A DNA stretch of 39,837 nt from Candidatus Jorgensenbacteria bacterium (GTDB lineage: Bacteria > Patescibacteriota > Minisyncoccia > UBA6257 > GWB1-50-10), in assembly GCA_011050075.1 (NCBI GenBank), contig DRGK01000017.1, positions 1 to 39,837 on the forward strand, given 5' to 3'. The position numbers and the translations under genes are program-made. The notes beneath the pieces are model-generated. The model did no database searches. It was not told the DNA's origin and saw only the letters and a program-made list of their open reading frames with translations. Numbering within the stretch: the stretch's first letter is position 1; each line of letters begins with the position of its first letter. Shown piece after piece: positions 1 through 8,245 of this stretch.

Positions 1-1
1 G

Positions 2-838
2 GAGGTGGTGGAGTTGTACCGGAGCGTGTATCCTGAGCTCGATGCTGGTGCTGTCTTAGGTATCTGGGATGGGGAGGTGAAAAAGTTTGAGAAGACACTG
101 CATCAGGGACTGAGAGCGCTTAATAAGAAGAAAGGTAAGGCGCAGAATGAAGAAGAATTAGCACAACTCGCGTTTAGTATGTATCAGAGTTACGGATTGC
201 CGATTGAGGTATCGTTGGAAACGTTTCATGACTGGGATATTTCGTTTGATGTAACGAGAGTGCGGGAAGTGTTTGATGCCATTTTTGGAGAACATCAGAA
301 TATTTCTCGTGCTGGTGTTGAACAAAAATTCGGCGGTCATGGACTCATTTTAAGTACCGGCGAACTCAAAGCCAGTGATGAAGAAGGACTTAGGAAAGTA
401 ACACGTCTTCATACCGCAACACACCTTTTACACCAAGCTATCCGAGACGTGCTTGGACCAGAGGTGCAGCAAATGGGTTCCGATATTACGGTAGAGCGTA
501 CTCGTTTTGATTTTTCATTTGATAGAAAACTATCACCCGAAGAACTGCAAAGAATTGAAGATATTGTGAATGGGAAAATAAAAGAAGATCTCCAAGTGAA
601 ATACGAAGAGATGTCAAAGGAGGATGCTGAGAAAACCAGTGCGCTGCATTTCTTTAAGGAAAAGTATCCGGATATGGTGAAAGTGTATTATATTGGAAAA
701 GATCTGAAGAATGCGTATAGCAAAGAATTCTGCGGCGGTCCGCATGTGGAACATACCGGGGAAATTGGGACGTTTGTGGTTAAAAAGCAAGAATCAGTTG
801 GACGCAGTACGAAGCGTATTCGCGCGACGGTAGTATAA
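2..838 (+). CDS. alaS: Alanyl-tRNA synthetase, C-terminal part (5' end outside window)
   Basis: Editing-domain motifs HTATHLLHQAI and EFCGGPHVEHTGEIG; ends RIRATVV right after the editing domain; open at the 5' window edge. Confidence 0.93.
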   Translation, partial: EVVELYRSVYPELDAGAVLGIWDGEVKKFEKTLHQGLRALNKKKGKAQNEEELAQLAFSMYQSYGLPIEVSLETFHDWDISFDVTRVREVFDAIFGEHQNISRAGVEQKFGGHGLILSTGELKASDEEGLRKVTRLHTATHLLHQAIRDVLGPEVQQMGSDITVERTRFDFSFDRKLSPEELQRIEDIVNGKIKEDLQVKYEEMSKEDAEKTSALHFFKEKYPDMVKVYYIGKDLKNAYSKEFCGGPHVEHTGEIGTFVVKKQESVGRSTKRIRATVV

Positions 839-859
839 GCCGCATAGTACAATTACCGA

Positions 860-868
860 TGATATAAT
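860..868 (+). promoter_or_regulatory. Extended -10 (TGaTATAAT) of tsaC, 6 nt before the ATG
   Basis: T860 G861 A862 TATAAT 863-868; ATG at 875. Confidence 0.6.
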
Positions 869-874
869 GTATAC

Positions 875-1417
875 ATGGCAGATGTGTTTCGCTCAGCGAC
901 CGGTACAGTTGTAGATATATTGAAACGAGGGGGTGTTGGCGTACTGCCGACCGATACCATCTATGGATTAGTGGCATCCGTATACGAACAAAGAGCTGTC
1001 GAACGGGTATATAAAATAAAGAGACGCGATAAAGATAGGCCGGTCATTGTGCTCATTGATACACAGAAAAGGCTGCATGAGTTTGGTATTGATGTATCTG
1101 ACAAAGTAGATCGCCTATTGCGCAAGGTCTGGCCGGGTCCGATTAGTATTATTTTTAACGACATTGGAAATGGATGGAAGCACATTCATCGAGGAACCGG
1201 TGGTATTGCGTTCCGTATACCAAAATCATCTACATTACGGCAATTACTAAAAAAAGTTGGGCCAATTATTGCGCCAAGCGCAAATCTACAAAAACAACCA
1301 TATGCGAAAAATATATCGGAGGCACGCGCATATTTTGGAGATACAGTTGATTTTTATGTTGATACGGGATCACATACCGGAAAATCTTCAATAGTTATTG
1401 AAATTCATCGGTCATAA
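875..1417 (+). CDS. tsaC: L-threonylcarbamoyladenylate synthase (TsaC/Sua5/YrdC family)
   Basis: GGVGVLPTDTIYGLVA...RVYKIKRRDKDRPVIVLI...APSANLQ motifs of the YrdC fold. Confidence 0.9.
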   Translation: MADVFRSATGTVVDILKRGGVGVLPTDTIYGLVASVYEQRAVERVYKIKRRDKDRPVIVLIDTQKRLHEFGIDVSDKVDRLLRKVWPGPISIIFNDIGNGWKHIHRGTGGIAFRIPKSSTLRQLLKKVGPIIAPSANLQKQPYAKNISEARAYFGDTVDFYVDTGSHTGKSSIVIEIHRS

Positions 1418-1428
1418 TAATTACGACA

Positions 1429-2568
1429 ATGCAGAGTGAACGATACACTATCATAGAGCAGCTTGATCTCTCATTTAGGGTTGTTGATGTAATACTTGAG
1501 GGTTTAAGTCGTATACATATTGTGGCAGTTCGGTCGGTGGATGATATCGCGCAAGCCGCGAAACATACATATATGACAGACTTAACCCACCTCGGCTTGT
1601 TCAGGGTAGGGTCGAGAACGAGACGGGTTGTGCTGGCTTTGAATCCTGATAGCGCGACAACAGTCACCGCAAAAATAACTGTACCGCGTGTGCATCAACA
1701 AGAACCGATACGAGAAGGTGAACTTGATTATTTGGTCTTTAAAGGATTATGGAGTTTTTTAAGTGAGTACCGCGAATGGGCCGCGAAGAAAATGAAGGTG
1801 ACTGACGCGGATATGGTGCTTGCGAATGTCTCAGTCTCGCGGGTGTTTCTTGATGGTAGTCAGGTGCTTACACCAATAGGTTTTAAGGGTAAAGAGTGCA
1901 CATTGCAGCTTGTCGGTACGTTTGTGCCTCGAAATATACTGCCATTAGTGGAGCGGGCACATCAATTTGGCAGGCAAGTTATGGTAATAGAGCGCGCGAG
2001 CGCAATATCGGCCCTACTTGGAAAATCTGATATTGGTTTACATATTGACAGGATGAGCACTCAGATATGTGCGGTTCATGATACCGAAACTAAATTTGTC
2101 CGGAGGGTCATGTGGGGCATCGATACAATGGTGAAGCCTGTGGCACATGAGTTTGCTGTAAATATGGAAACTGCCCGCGCGATTGTTGAACGTTATCTAA
2201 ATAGTCGTGTCTCAAAACAGATGGAGCAGTTGCTAGATACATTAACTAAGAAATCACGCAGTGATCTGCAAAGTGTGGTGCGTACGGCAACGCGCAGGCG
2301 TTCTCCTCGTATACTGGTTAATGTTCCGGGACTGGTGTTTAACAGGGCGTTACGTGGAATGAAGGGTGTAGAGCATATGGATTTTGTAGATATTGCCAAG
2401 CAGAGAGGTTTTAATGTTATGATGGAGGAGAATGATTTATTGTTAGGCGGGCTTCAGGTTGCGCCAGATTATCTCTTGCTCATTAGCAGTAATCTATTCA
2501 GTCAACACTACGAATTGTTGAACCATATGCTGCAGAGACGTTCTCGATGGCTTATTCCCCACATGTGA
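1429..2568 (+). CDS. Divergent FtsA-like / actin-fold protein
   Basis: SHS2-like middle region and an IDRMSTQICAV...VMWGIDTMVKPVAHEFAVNMETARAIVERY segment resembling FtsA phosphate-2/helix region; N-terminal DxGxxxxK-type phosphate loop not recognisable. Confidence 0.5.
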   Translation: MQSERYTIIEQLDLSFRVVDVILEGLSRIHIVAVRSVDDIAQAAKHTYMTDLTHLGLFRVGSRTRRVVLALNPDSATTVTAKITVPRVHQQEPIREGELDYLVFKGLWSFLSEYREWAAKKMKVTDADMVLANVSVSRVFLDGSQVLTPIGFKGKECTLQLVGTFVPRNILPLVERAHQFGRQVMVIERASAISALLGKSDIGLHIDRMSTQICAVHDTETKFVRRVMWGIDTMVKPVAHEFAVNMETARAIVERYLNSRVSKQMEQLLDTLTKKSRSDLQSVVRTATRRRSPRILVNVPGLVFNRALRGMKGVEHMDFVDIAKQRGFNVMMEENDLLLGGLQVAPDYLLLISSNLFSQHYELLNHMLQRRSRWLIPHM

Positions 2569-2656
2569 AGGAGTTGGTTGAAAAATGTAAGCCGAAAGCG
2601 TAGCACTTTTCAATACCAAACCTTTATCCTGAGTTAATCGAGGGATTACATAAATT

Positions 2657-4273
2657 ATGGCAAAAACAGAACAAAAACTATTTCTAAAACCGGATGATGA
2701 TATTGATGTAGTTATAAAGAAAATAACTTCATCGCGCGCCGGGCACATCATTTTACGCATTCCTGAGAATTCTGTACTGCGCTCCTCAGCAGACAATTTT
2801 CACACCATTAAAGATGAGGTGTCTCGTGCAAAAAAGAAACTACTGATAGAATCGATTGATCCTTATATTGAAGAAATGGCGACACTTGCCGGCATTGATT
2901 CAATCAACCCTATTTTTGGTAAGAATGAGCGTCTTATTTCGGATATTATTCCAAGGTCAGGGGTACCATCGGTACGAAAATATCATGCGACAAAACGTAT
3001 GTCATCTGAAACAGAAAGAGAAGAAGCATTCTCATCTTTCTTTTCACATGAGCGTGCTCCCAAGAAACACAAACAGAGGAGAATACGGCGTGAGCGTTCC
3101 TATCGTCCTCGCAGTAAAAAGCAACTTGCCTTCTCATTAGCAGTTATAGCATTCATATTAGTTGGTGGTGTTGTGCTCGCCACACGTGTACTGCCGCGTG
3201 CGACGGTGGTAGTGCTATTGGAAAAGACGCCGCTTGAATTTAATACTGCAGTTATTGTTTCAAGCGTTGCGTACGAAGTAGACGCAGAAGAAAATAAAGT
3301 AACCATTCCCGGTGAGTTACTAACCGCGATACGAAATATTGAAATGCAGTTTCCTGCGAGCGGTGAAGAGATGGTAGAACAAAAGGCGACGGGAGAACTT
3401 TATATTTACAACGAATACTCGTCTTCACCACAGACGCTAGTGAAGACGACACGATTTGAAACGCCGGACGGTAAGATATACCGACTCGATGACCGTGTAA
3501 TAGTACCGGGCGTAACGGTGGATGGAGGAGTGATTACACCATCATATATTAAAGTGTCGGTTACCGCAGATAAGCCAGGTGAAACGTACAATATACAACC
3601 GGACCTTGATGAGGTATGGAATATTCCAGGATTTAAAGAGGCGGGACTAATGGAACGATACCGTGGATTTTATGCAAAGCCGGTGCTTGCAATGACTGGC
3701 GGATATATGGGTACCGCATTTGTACCAACCGAGAATGATATTTCGGAAGCACGGAAGAAAGTGGTAGCAGCACTACGCAATTCACTGCTCGCTCAGATGC
3801 TCGTGGTTGAGTCACGTGAACTGCAGTTATTAGAAGGCAGTGAGCGTTTTGCAGTACTCCGCGATGAAATAAAAATTGATACGGGTGAAGCGGGAACGTT
3901 CAGATTTTTTGCTGAAGCAGAAATGCAACGTATCGTCTTTCAGGAAAGCGTTCTTGTGAATACACTGCTGGACGGTCTTGTGTCACCGCTTGATTATGAT
4001 TTTCGCATTATTGAAAAAGATTTCACCTATCAGGATATATTACCAGACTGGGACGTGGGAAGTCTTACGTTCGTCATCGCAGGGTCATTTTATGTGGAGC
4101 CAGACGTGGAAAGTAGCACTATTAAAGCACAACTATTGAATCAAGATGAGATGATGATCAGGTCTATTATTTTTACTATCCCCGGTCTTAAAAAAGCGAA
4201 TATCTCACTCTGGCCTTTTTGGGTGAAGCGTGTTCCTAATAATTCTGAAAAAGTCACCGTTGAGCTACAGTGA
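2657..4273 (+). CDS. Single-pass membrane protein with basic cytoplasmic segment and large extracytoplasmic region
   Basis: Long ORF; RAPKKHKQRRIRRERSYRPRSKKQ followed by TM LAFSLAVIAFILVGGVVLA; baseplate-J-like character of the outer domain is only a weak impression. Confidence 0.6.
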   Translation: MAKTEQKLFLKPDDDIDVVIKKITSSRAGHIILRIPENSVLRSSADNFHTIKDEVSRAKKKLLIESIDPYIEEMATLAGIDSINPIFGKNERLISDIIPRSGVPSVRKYHATKRMSSETEREEAFSSFFSHERAPKKHKQRRIRRERSYRPRSKKQLAFSLAVIAFILVGGVVLATRVLPRATVVVLLEKTPLEFNTAVIVSSVAYEVDAEENKVTIPGELLTAIRNIEMQFPASGEEMVEQKATGELYIYNEYSSSPQTLVKTTRFETPDGKIYRLDDRVIVPGVTVDGGVITPSYIKVSVTADKPGETYNIQPDLDEVWNIPGFKEAGLMERYRGFYAKPVLAMTGGYMGTAFVPTENDISEARKKVVAALRNSLLAQMLVVESRELQLLEGSERFAVLRDEIKIDTGEAGTFRFFAEAEMQRIVFQESVLVNTLLDGLVSPLDYDFRIIEKDFTYQDILPDWDVGSLTFVIAGSFYVEPDVESSTIKAQLLNQDEMMIRSIIFTIPGLKKANISLWPFWVKRVPNNSEKVTVELQ

Positions 4274-4335
4274 GCGTTATTGCATCGTAGTTTTAGCTAT
4301 TTGTGCTTCTGCATAAGTAGTGTAGGGTAACGGGG

Positions 4336-4364
4336 TTGACCTGTGCCTGCTTTATTACTACAAT
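4336..4364 (+). promoter_or_regulatory. Sigma70-type promoter for infA and the ribosomal-protein block
   Basis: TTGACC (4336-4341) - 17 nt - TACAAT (4359-4364); ATG at 4376. Confidence 0.7.
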
Positions 4365-4375
4365 AATCCCACTGT

Positions 4376-4606
4376 ATGGCAGACCCAGATAAAATACTGA
4401 AAGTAGAGGGATTCGTGGAAGAGTCGTTACCCGGCCTGCTTTTTAGGATTACCATAGATACTTCGGATGGTGAAAAAAAGACGGTATTGGCGCACCTTGC
4501 GGGAAAGATGAAACTGTACCGCATCAAGGTGGTTCCGGGGGACACTGTGTTGATTGAGATGTCTAGTGCAACAGATGAGCGTGGTAGAATCATAAGGCGT
4601 TTGTAA
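4376..4606 (+). CDS. infA: Translation initiation factor IF-1
   Basis: [21 protein letters not shown]...[28 protein letters not shown]1-like IF-1 signature. Confidence 0.92.
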   Translation: MADPDKILKVEGFVEESLPGLLFRITIDTSDGEKKTVLAHLAGKMKLYRIKVVPGDTVLIEMSSATDERGRIIRRL

Positions 4607-4610
4607 TTCT

Positions 4611-4727
4611 ATGAAAGTTCGTGCATCAGTAAAAAAAATATGCAAAGATTGTAATACCGTCCGCCGTAAAGGACGGGTCTATGTTATTTGCAAGAAAAAC
4701 CCGCGTCATAAACAGAGACAAGGATAA
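4611..4727 (+). CDS. rpmJ: 50S ribosomal protein L36
   Basis: Read directly (too short for the ORF track): [38 protein letters not shown]; Zn ligands CxxC...C...H. Confidence 0.95.
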   Translation: MKVRASVKKICKDCNTVRRKGRVYVICKKNPRHKQRQG

Positions 4728-4729
4728 CT

Positions 4730-5113
4730 ATGCGTATTGTTGGTGTTAACATTCCTGATAATAAGATGATAGAAATAGCGCTTACGTATGTGCACGGTGT
4801 TGGGCGTGTCTCTGCGCGCGATATTTTAACCAAAGCAAAGATTGCATATGATAAGCATGCAAAAGATTTATCAGCAGACGAAGTAAATGTACTGAAGAAA
4901 ATCCTCGAAAAAGAATATCGTGTTGAGGGAGAATTGCGCCAGATAGTACGGCAAAATATCAGTCGGCTGAAAGATATACAGTCATATCGTGGTACACGGC
5001 ATAGTCGTAACTTACCGGCACGAGGTCAACGCACAAAAAGTAACTCACGTACGGTTCGTGGAAATGTGCGAAGAACAGCCGGAAGCGGTAAACGCAAAGT
5101 AGAGTTGAAATAG
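4730..5113 (+). CDS. rpsM: 30S ribosomal protein S13
   Basis: MRIVGVNIPDNKMIEIALTYVHGVGRVSA...YRGTRHSRNLPARGQRTKSNSRTVRG. Confidence 0.97.
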   Translation: MRIVGVNIPDNKMIEIALTYVHGVGRVSARDILTKAKIAYDKHAKDLSADEVNVLKKILEKEYRVEGELRQIVRQNISRLKDIQSYRGTRHSRNLPARGQRTKSNSRTVRGNVRRTAGSGKRKVELK

Positions 5114-5114
5114 T

Positions 5115-5567
5115 ATGGGTAAAAAACAAGTTGCAGAAAAAACAAAAGAGCAGGTTGTGGCGGAAGCGCGTCTTATTGAAGAAAAACACGCACAGCGTGT
5201 TAGTAAGTCTGCCAAAAAACGCTATGAAAAAGGGAAGGTGTACATTAAAGCATCATTCAATAATACCTTTATTACCGTAACGGATATGGACGGTAATGTT
5301 ATTACATGGATGACTGCAGGGTCTCTCGGATTCTCCGGTCCTAAAAAAGCAACACCGTTCGCCGCTGCAAAAGTAGTAGAAGCAATTGCGGAAAAACTTC
5401 AACGTACCGGTCCGTTTGAAATAGAAATATACTTAAAGGGTGTCGGGAGTGGACGGGATTCTGCGGTGCGCACGTTTGGTGCAAAAGGGTTTACTATCAC
5501 TGCAATAAAGGACATTACACCTATTCCACATAATGGTCCGCGTGCCAAAAAAGTACGTCGAGTATAA
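5115..5567 (+). CDS. rpsK: 30S ribosomal protein S11 with about 40-aa charged N-terminal extension
   Basis: VYIKASFNNTFITVTDMDGNVITWMTAGSLGFSGPKKATPFAA...ITPIPHNGPRAKKVRRV. Confidence 0.96.
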   Translation: MGKKQVAEKTKEQVVAEARLIEEKHAQRVSKSAKKRYEKGKVYIKASFNNTFITVTDMDGNVITWMTAGSLGFSGPKKATPFAAAKVVEAIAEKLQRTGPFEIEIYLKGVGSGRDSAVRTFGAKGFTITAIKDITPIPHNGPRAKKVRRV

Positions 5568-5568
5568 A

Positions 5569-6174
5569 ATGAAAAGAATTAAAGAGAAAAAAGAACGAGC
5601 ACTTGGAACAAAACTGTTTCTAAAAGCAGAGCGATGTAATTCACACAAGTGTGTTATGATACGGCGCCCGTACCGTCCGGGGGAACATGGACAAAAGCGT
5701 CGTCGTGCTATTTCTGATTTTGGTAAACAACTGCAGGAAAAACAAAAGATCCAGTTAGTGTATGGGCTTACGAATCAACAGATGCGAAGGTTGTTTCGCG
5801 GGCATTCGGGTAATCCTGACGCTATTATGGTAGAGTTGGAGAAACGACTTGATCGCGTGGTGTACTTGCTTGGATTTGCGGCATCGCCGCGCATTGCGCG
5901 TCAGCTTGTTTCGCACGGTCATATTTTAGTTAATGGACGAAAGATTACTTCAGCTTCTTACAAGGTGCGTGAAGGAAATGTAGTAAGTGTCAGACCCCAG
6001 TCACGGGAACGTAAAGTGTTTAGTGATGTACAGGAGTATTTTAAAAAACATGAAGTTCCCACATGGCTCAGTCTGGATAAGAGTGCATGGGAAGGAACAT
6101 GCGTCAGTAAGCCATCGGGAGAAACTTTGATTTCATTTGATATTAACTTGGTCGGTCAATATTATATGCGTTAA
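5569..6174 (+). CDS. rpsD: 30S ribosomal protein S4
   Basis: ERCNSHKCVMIRRPYRPGEHGQKRRR; S4 RNA-binding region ARQLVSHGHILVNGRKI; start at 5569 preferred over 5533 because it follows the rpsK stop. Confidence 0.95.
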   Translation: MKRIKEKKERALGTKLFLKAERCNSHKCVMIRRPYRPGEHGQKRRRAISDFGKQLQEKQKIQLVYGLTNQQMRRLFRGHSGNPDAIMVELEKRLDRVVYLLGFAASPRIARQLVSHGHILVNGRKITSASYKVREGNVVSVRPQSRERKVFSDVQEYFKKHEVPTWLSLDKSAWEGTCVSKPSGETLISFDINLVGQYYMR

Positions 6175-6186
6175 AAGAAATATACA

Positions 6187-7002
6187 ATGCATTATTCATA
6201 TTTAGTCGATACAGTCGGCATTAAGACGATAGAAGAGAAAGGCAATAAGGGTGTTTTTCATATTGAGGGGTTGTATACCGGTTATGGGATTACGCTCGGC
6301 AACGCGTTGCGTCGCGTACTGCTGTCATCCTTGCCGGGTGCAGCAATTTCTCAAGTCCGTATTAACGGAGTGAAGCACGAATTTTCTACAATTCCCGGTA
6401 TGCAGGAAGATGTTATTGCATTCACATTGAACTTAAAGCAGGTTCGTTTTCACTTTCACGCAGACGAGCCCCAAACGTTGAGTTTGAGGGTAAAGGGAGT
6501 GAGTAATGTAACAGCGGGGGATATTGCTTCTACATCACTAGCAGAGGTGATTAATAAAGACCTGCACATAGCTACGCTCACCAATAAAAAAGCAGAACTT
6601 GATATGGAGATAGTAGTTGAAAAAGGACTCGGTTACGTACCAGCAGAGTCACGGCGCATGGAACGTGTGCCGGTCGGTGCTATTATGCTCGACAGCATAT
6701 TTTCTCCGGTCCGTAACGTGCAGTTCAAAATAGAAGACATGCGTGTCGGTGAGCGGACGGACTTCAATCGTCTCAGGATTGAAGTTGAAACTGATGGGTC
6801 TATTACACCATCTCGTGCAATTCACCGTGCAGCAAATATTCTTAGAGACCACTTTGATCGTGTTGCGGGTATTATCCCTTCTGAAAAGGAAGGGGACTTA
6901 TTGAAGACGAAAAAGCCTGTGAAAAAAACAACTAAGAAAGCGACAAAGAATACTGCCACCGCTACAAAGAAGACCAAGAAAAGCGTGACGAAGAAAAAAT
7001 AA
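6187..7002 (+). CDS. rpoA: RNA polymerase alpha subunit, NTD plus Lys-rich tail, no recognisable alpha-CTD
   Basis: EGLYTGYGITLGNALRRVLLSSLPGAAI; ends ILRDHFDRVAGIIPSEKEGDLLKTKKPVKKTTKK...KKK. Confidence 0.95.
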   Translation: MHYSYLVDTVGIKTIEEKGNKGVFHIEGLYTGYGITLGNALRRVLLSSLPGAAISQVRINGVKHEFSTIPGMQEDVIAFTLNLKQVRFHFHADEPQTLSLRVKGVSNVTAGDIASTSLAEVINKDLHIATLTNKKAELDMEIVVEKGLGYVPAESRRMERVPVGAIMLDSIFSPVRNVQFKIEDMRVGERTDFNRLRIEVETDGSITPSRAIHRAANILRDHFDRVAGIIPSEKEGDLLKTKKPVKKTTKKATKNTATATKKTKKSVTKKK

Positions 7003-7023
7003 AGAACATCGTATATTGTTTTA

Positions 7024-7374
7024 ATGAAGCATCTAAAGAAGGGTAGAAAATTTGGGAGAGAACGTGGTCAGCGCCGCGCATTTATGAAAGGGTTAGCACA
7101 TAACCTTATTCAGCGTGAGCATATTATAACGACTGAGGCACGTGCGAAAGAATTGCGTCCCTTTGTAGAACGACTGGTAACATACGGAAAGAAACAGAAT
7201 CTTGCGGGGTTGCGGATGCTGTTGAAGTACTTGCCAAAAACAACTGCGTACAAGATGCAGCATAATATAGCACCACGTTATGAGGATAGAAAGGGTGGAT
7301 ACACACGTGTAGTAAAACACGCTGAACGGAGAAAGCAGGATGGTGCTAAGAAAGCAACTATAGAATTTGTATAA
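7024..7374 (+). CDS. rplQ: 50S ribosomal protein L17
   Basis: MKHLKKGRKFGRERGQRRAFMKGLAHNLIQREHIITTEARAKELRPFVERL. Confidence 0.96.
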   Translation: MKHLKKGRKFGRERGQRRAFMKGLAHNLIQREHIITTEARAKELRPFVERLVTYGKKQNLAGLRMLLKYLPKTTAYKMQHNIAPRYEDRKGGYTRVVKHAERRKQDGAKKATIEFV

Positions 7375-7395
7375 TACCCATACGTTTAAACAAAC

Positions 7396-7740
7396 ATGAC
7401 AGATCATATTATTGATGCGAACGGCAGACGGTTGGGACGTATCGCGACTGAAGTGGCGTTGATTTTGCAGGGTAAGCATAACGCTTCATATGACCCGCGC
7501 CTGCCGGGTGATGATAAGGTAATAGTGAAAAATGCAAAGCAGATTACGATGAGTGGGAATAAAGAAGATACAAAAATATACTATAGTCACACTACGCAGT
7601 TCGGTCACTTGAAAAAGCGAAGCTACCGTAACGTTTTTCGCAGAGACCCCGCATGGGTTATTCGTCACGCGGTTCACCTTATGCTACCGAAAAATCGATT
7701 AAGAAAGGATCGTATGAAACGGTTGACGATAGAAATATAA
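7396..7740 (+). CDS. rplM: 50S ribosomal protein L13
   Basis: DANGRRLGRIATEVALILQGKHNASY...AVHLMLPKNRLRKDRMKRL. Confidence 0.95.
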   Translation: MTDHIIDANGRRLGRIATEVALILQGKHNASYDPRLPGDDKVIVKNAKQITMSGNKEDTKIYYSHTTQFGHLKKRSYRNVFRRDPAWVIRHAVHLMLPKNRLRKDRMKRLTIEI

Positions 7741-7741
7741 T

Positions 7742-8218
7742 ATGCCGAAAAAAACAGACAGCAAAGCGAAAAAAAAGGCTGGCAAAGCGGATAAGGTAAG
7801 TAAAACGAGTAAAGAGAGCAAAACGAGTAAAGAAAAGTACATTGAGGGTATAGGCAGGCGTAAAACAGCCGTTGCGCGTGTGCGTATTTATCCTGCGTAT
7901 AAAAAAGAGGACAGTATTATAAATGACCGTGCGTACACTGAATACTTTCCGCTACCTCGACAACAGCAAACGATATACGCTCCATTTAAAGTAACGGATG
8001 TTGTACTGAAAATGACGGTGCGTGTAGTCGGTGGCGGTATAAATGCCCAGGCAGAGGCAGTACGGATGGGACTCGCGAGAGCACTCGTAATACACGATGA
8101 AACACTTCGTGTAAAGTTAAAACCACACGGATATTTAACGCGAGATGCACGTATGGTGGAGAGTAAGAAACCTGGACTTCGCAAAGCTCGCCGCCCTCAG
8201 CAGTGGAGGAAGCGATAG
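7742..8218 (+). CDS. rpsI: 30S ribosomal protein S9 with Lys-rich N-terminal extension
   Basis: YIEGIGRRKTAVARVRIYP...LTRDARMVESKKPGLRKARRPQQWRKR. Confidence 0.96.
   Translation: MPKKTDSKAKKKAGKADKVSKTSKESKTSKEKYIEGIGRRKTAVARVRIYPAYKKEDSIINDRAYTEYFPLPRQQQTIYAPFKVTDVVLKMTVRVVGGGINAQAEAVRMGLARALVIHDETLRVKLKPHGYLTRDARMVESKKPGLRKARRPQQWRKR
7799..7834 (+). repeat. 18-nt tandem duplication in rpsI encoding SKTSKE x2
   Basis: AGTAAAACGAGTAAAGAG / AGCAAAACGAGTAAAGAA. Confidence 0.8.
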
Positions 8219-8233
8219 TTTTAAAAGCTGCGC

Positions 8234-8239
8234 TATACT
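8234..8239 (+). promoter_or_regulatory. -10 element TATACT of murA, 6 nt before the ATG
   Basis: TATACT 8234-8239, ATG 8246; no clear -35. Confidence 0.45.
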
Positions 8240-8245
8240 TATATT

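Noticed and set aside
4661-4678. ccgtcc...ggacgg hairpin in rpmJ
   Set aside because: Only 6 bp inside a conserved short gene; likely codon-driven.
7093-7479. 128-aa - strand ORF over rplQ/rplM
   Set aside because: Antisense to two ribosomal protein genes; low-complexity, no motif.
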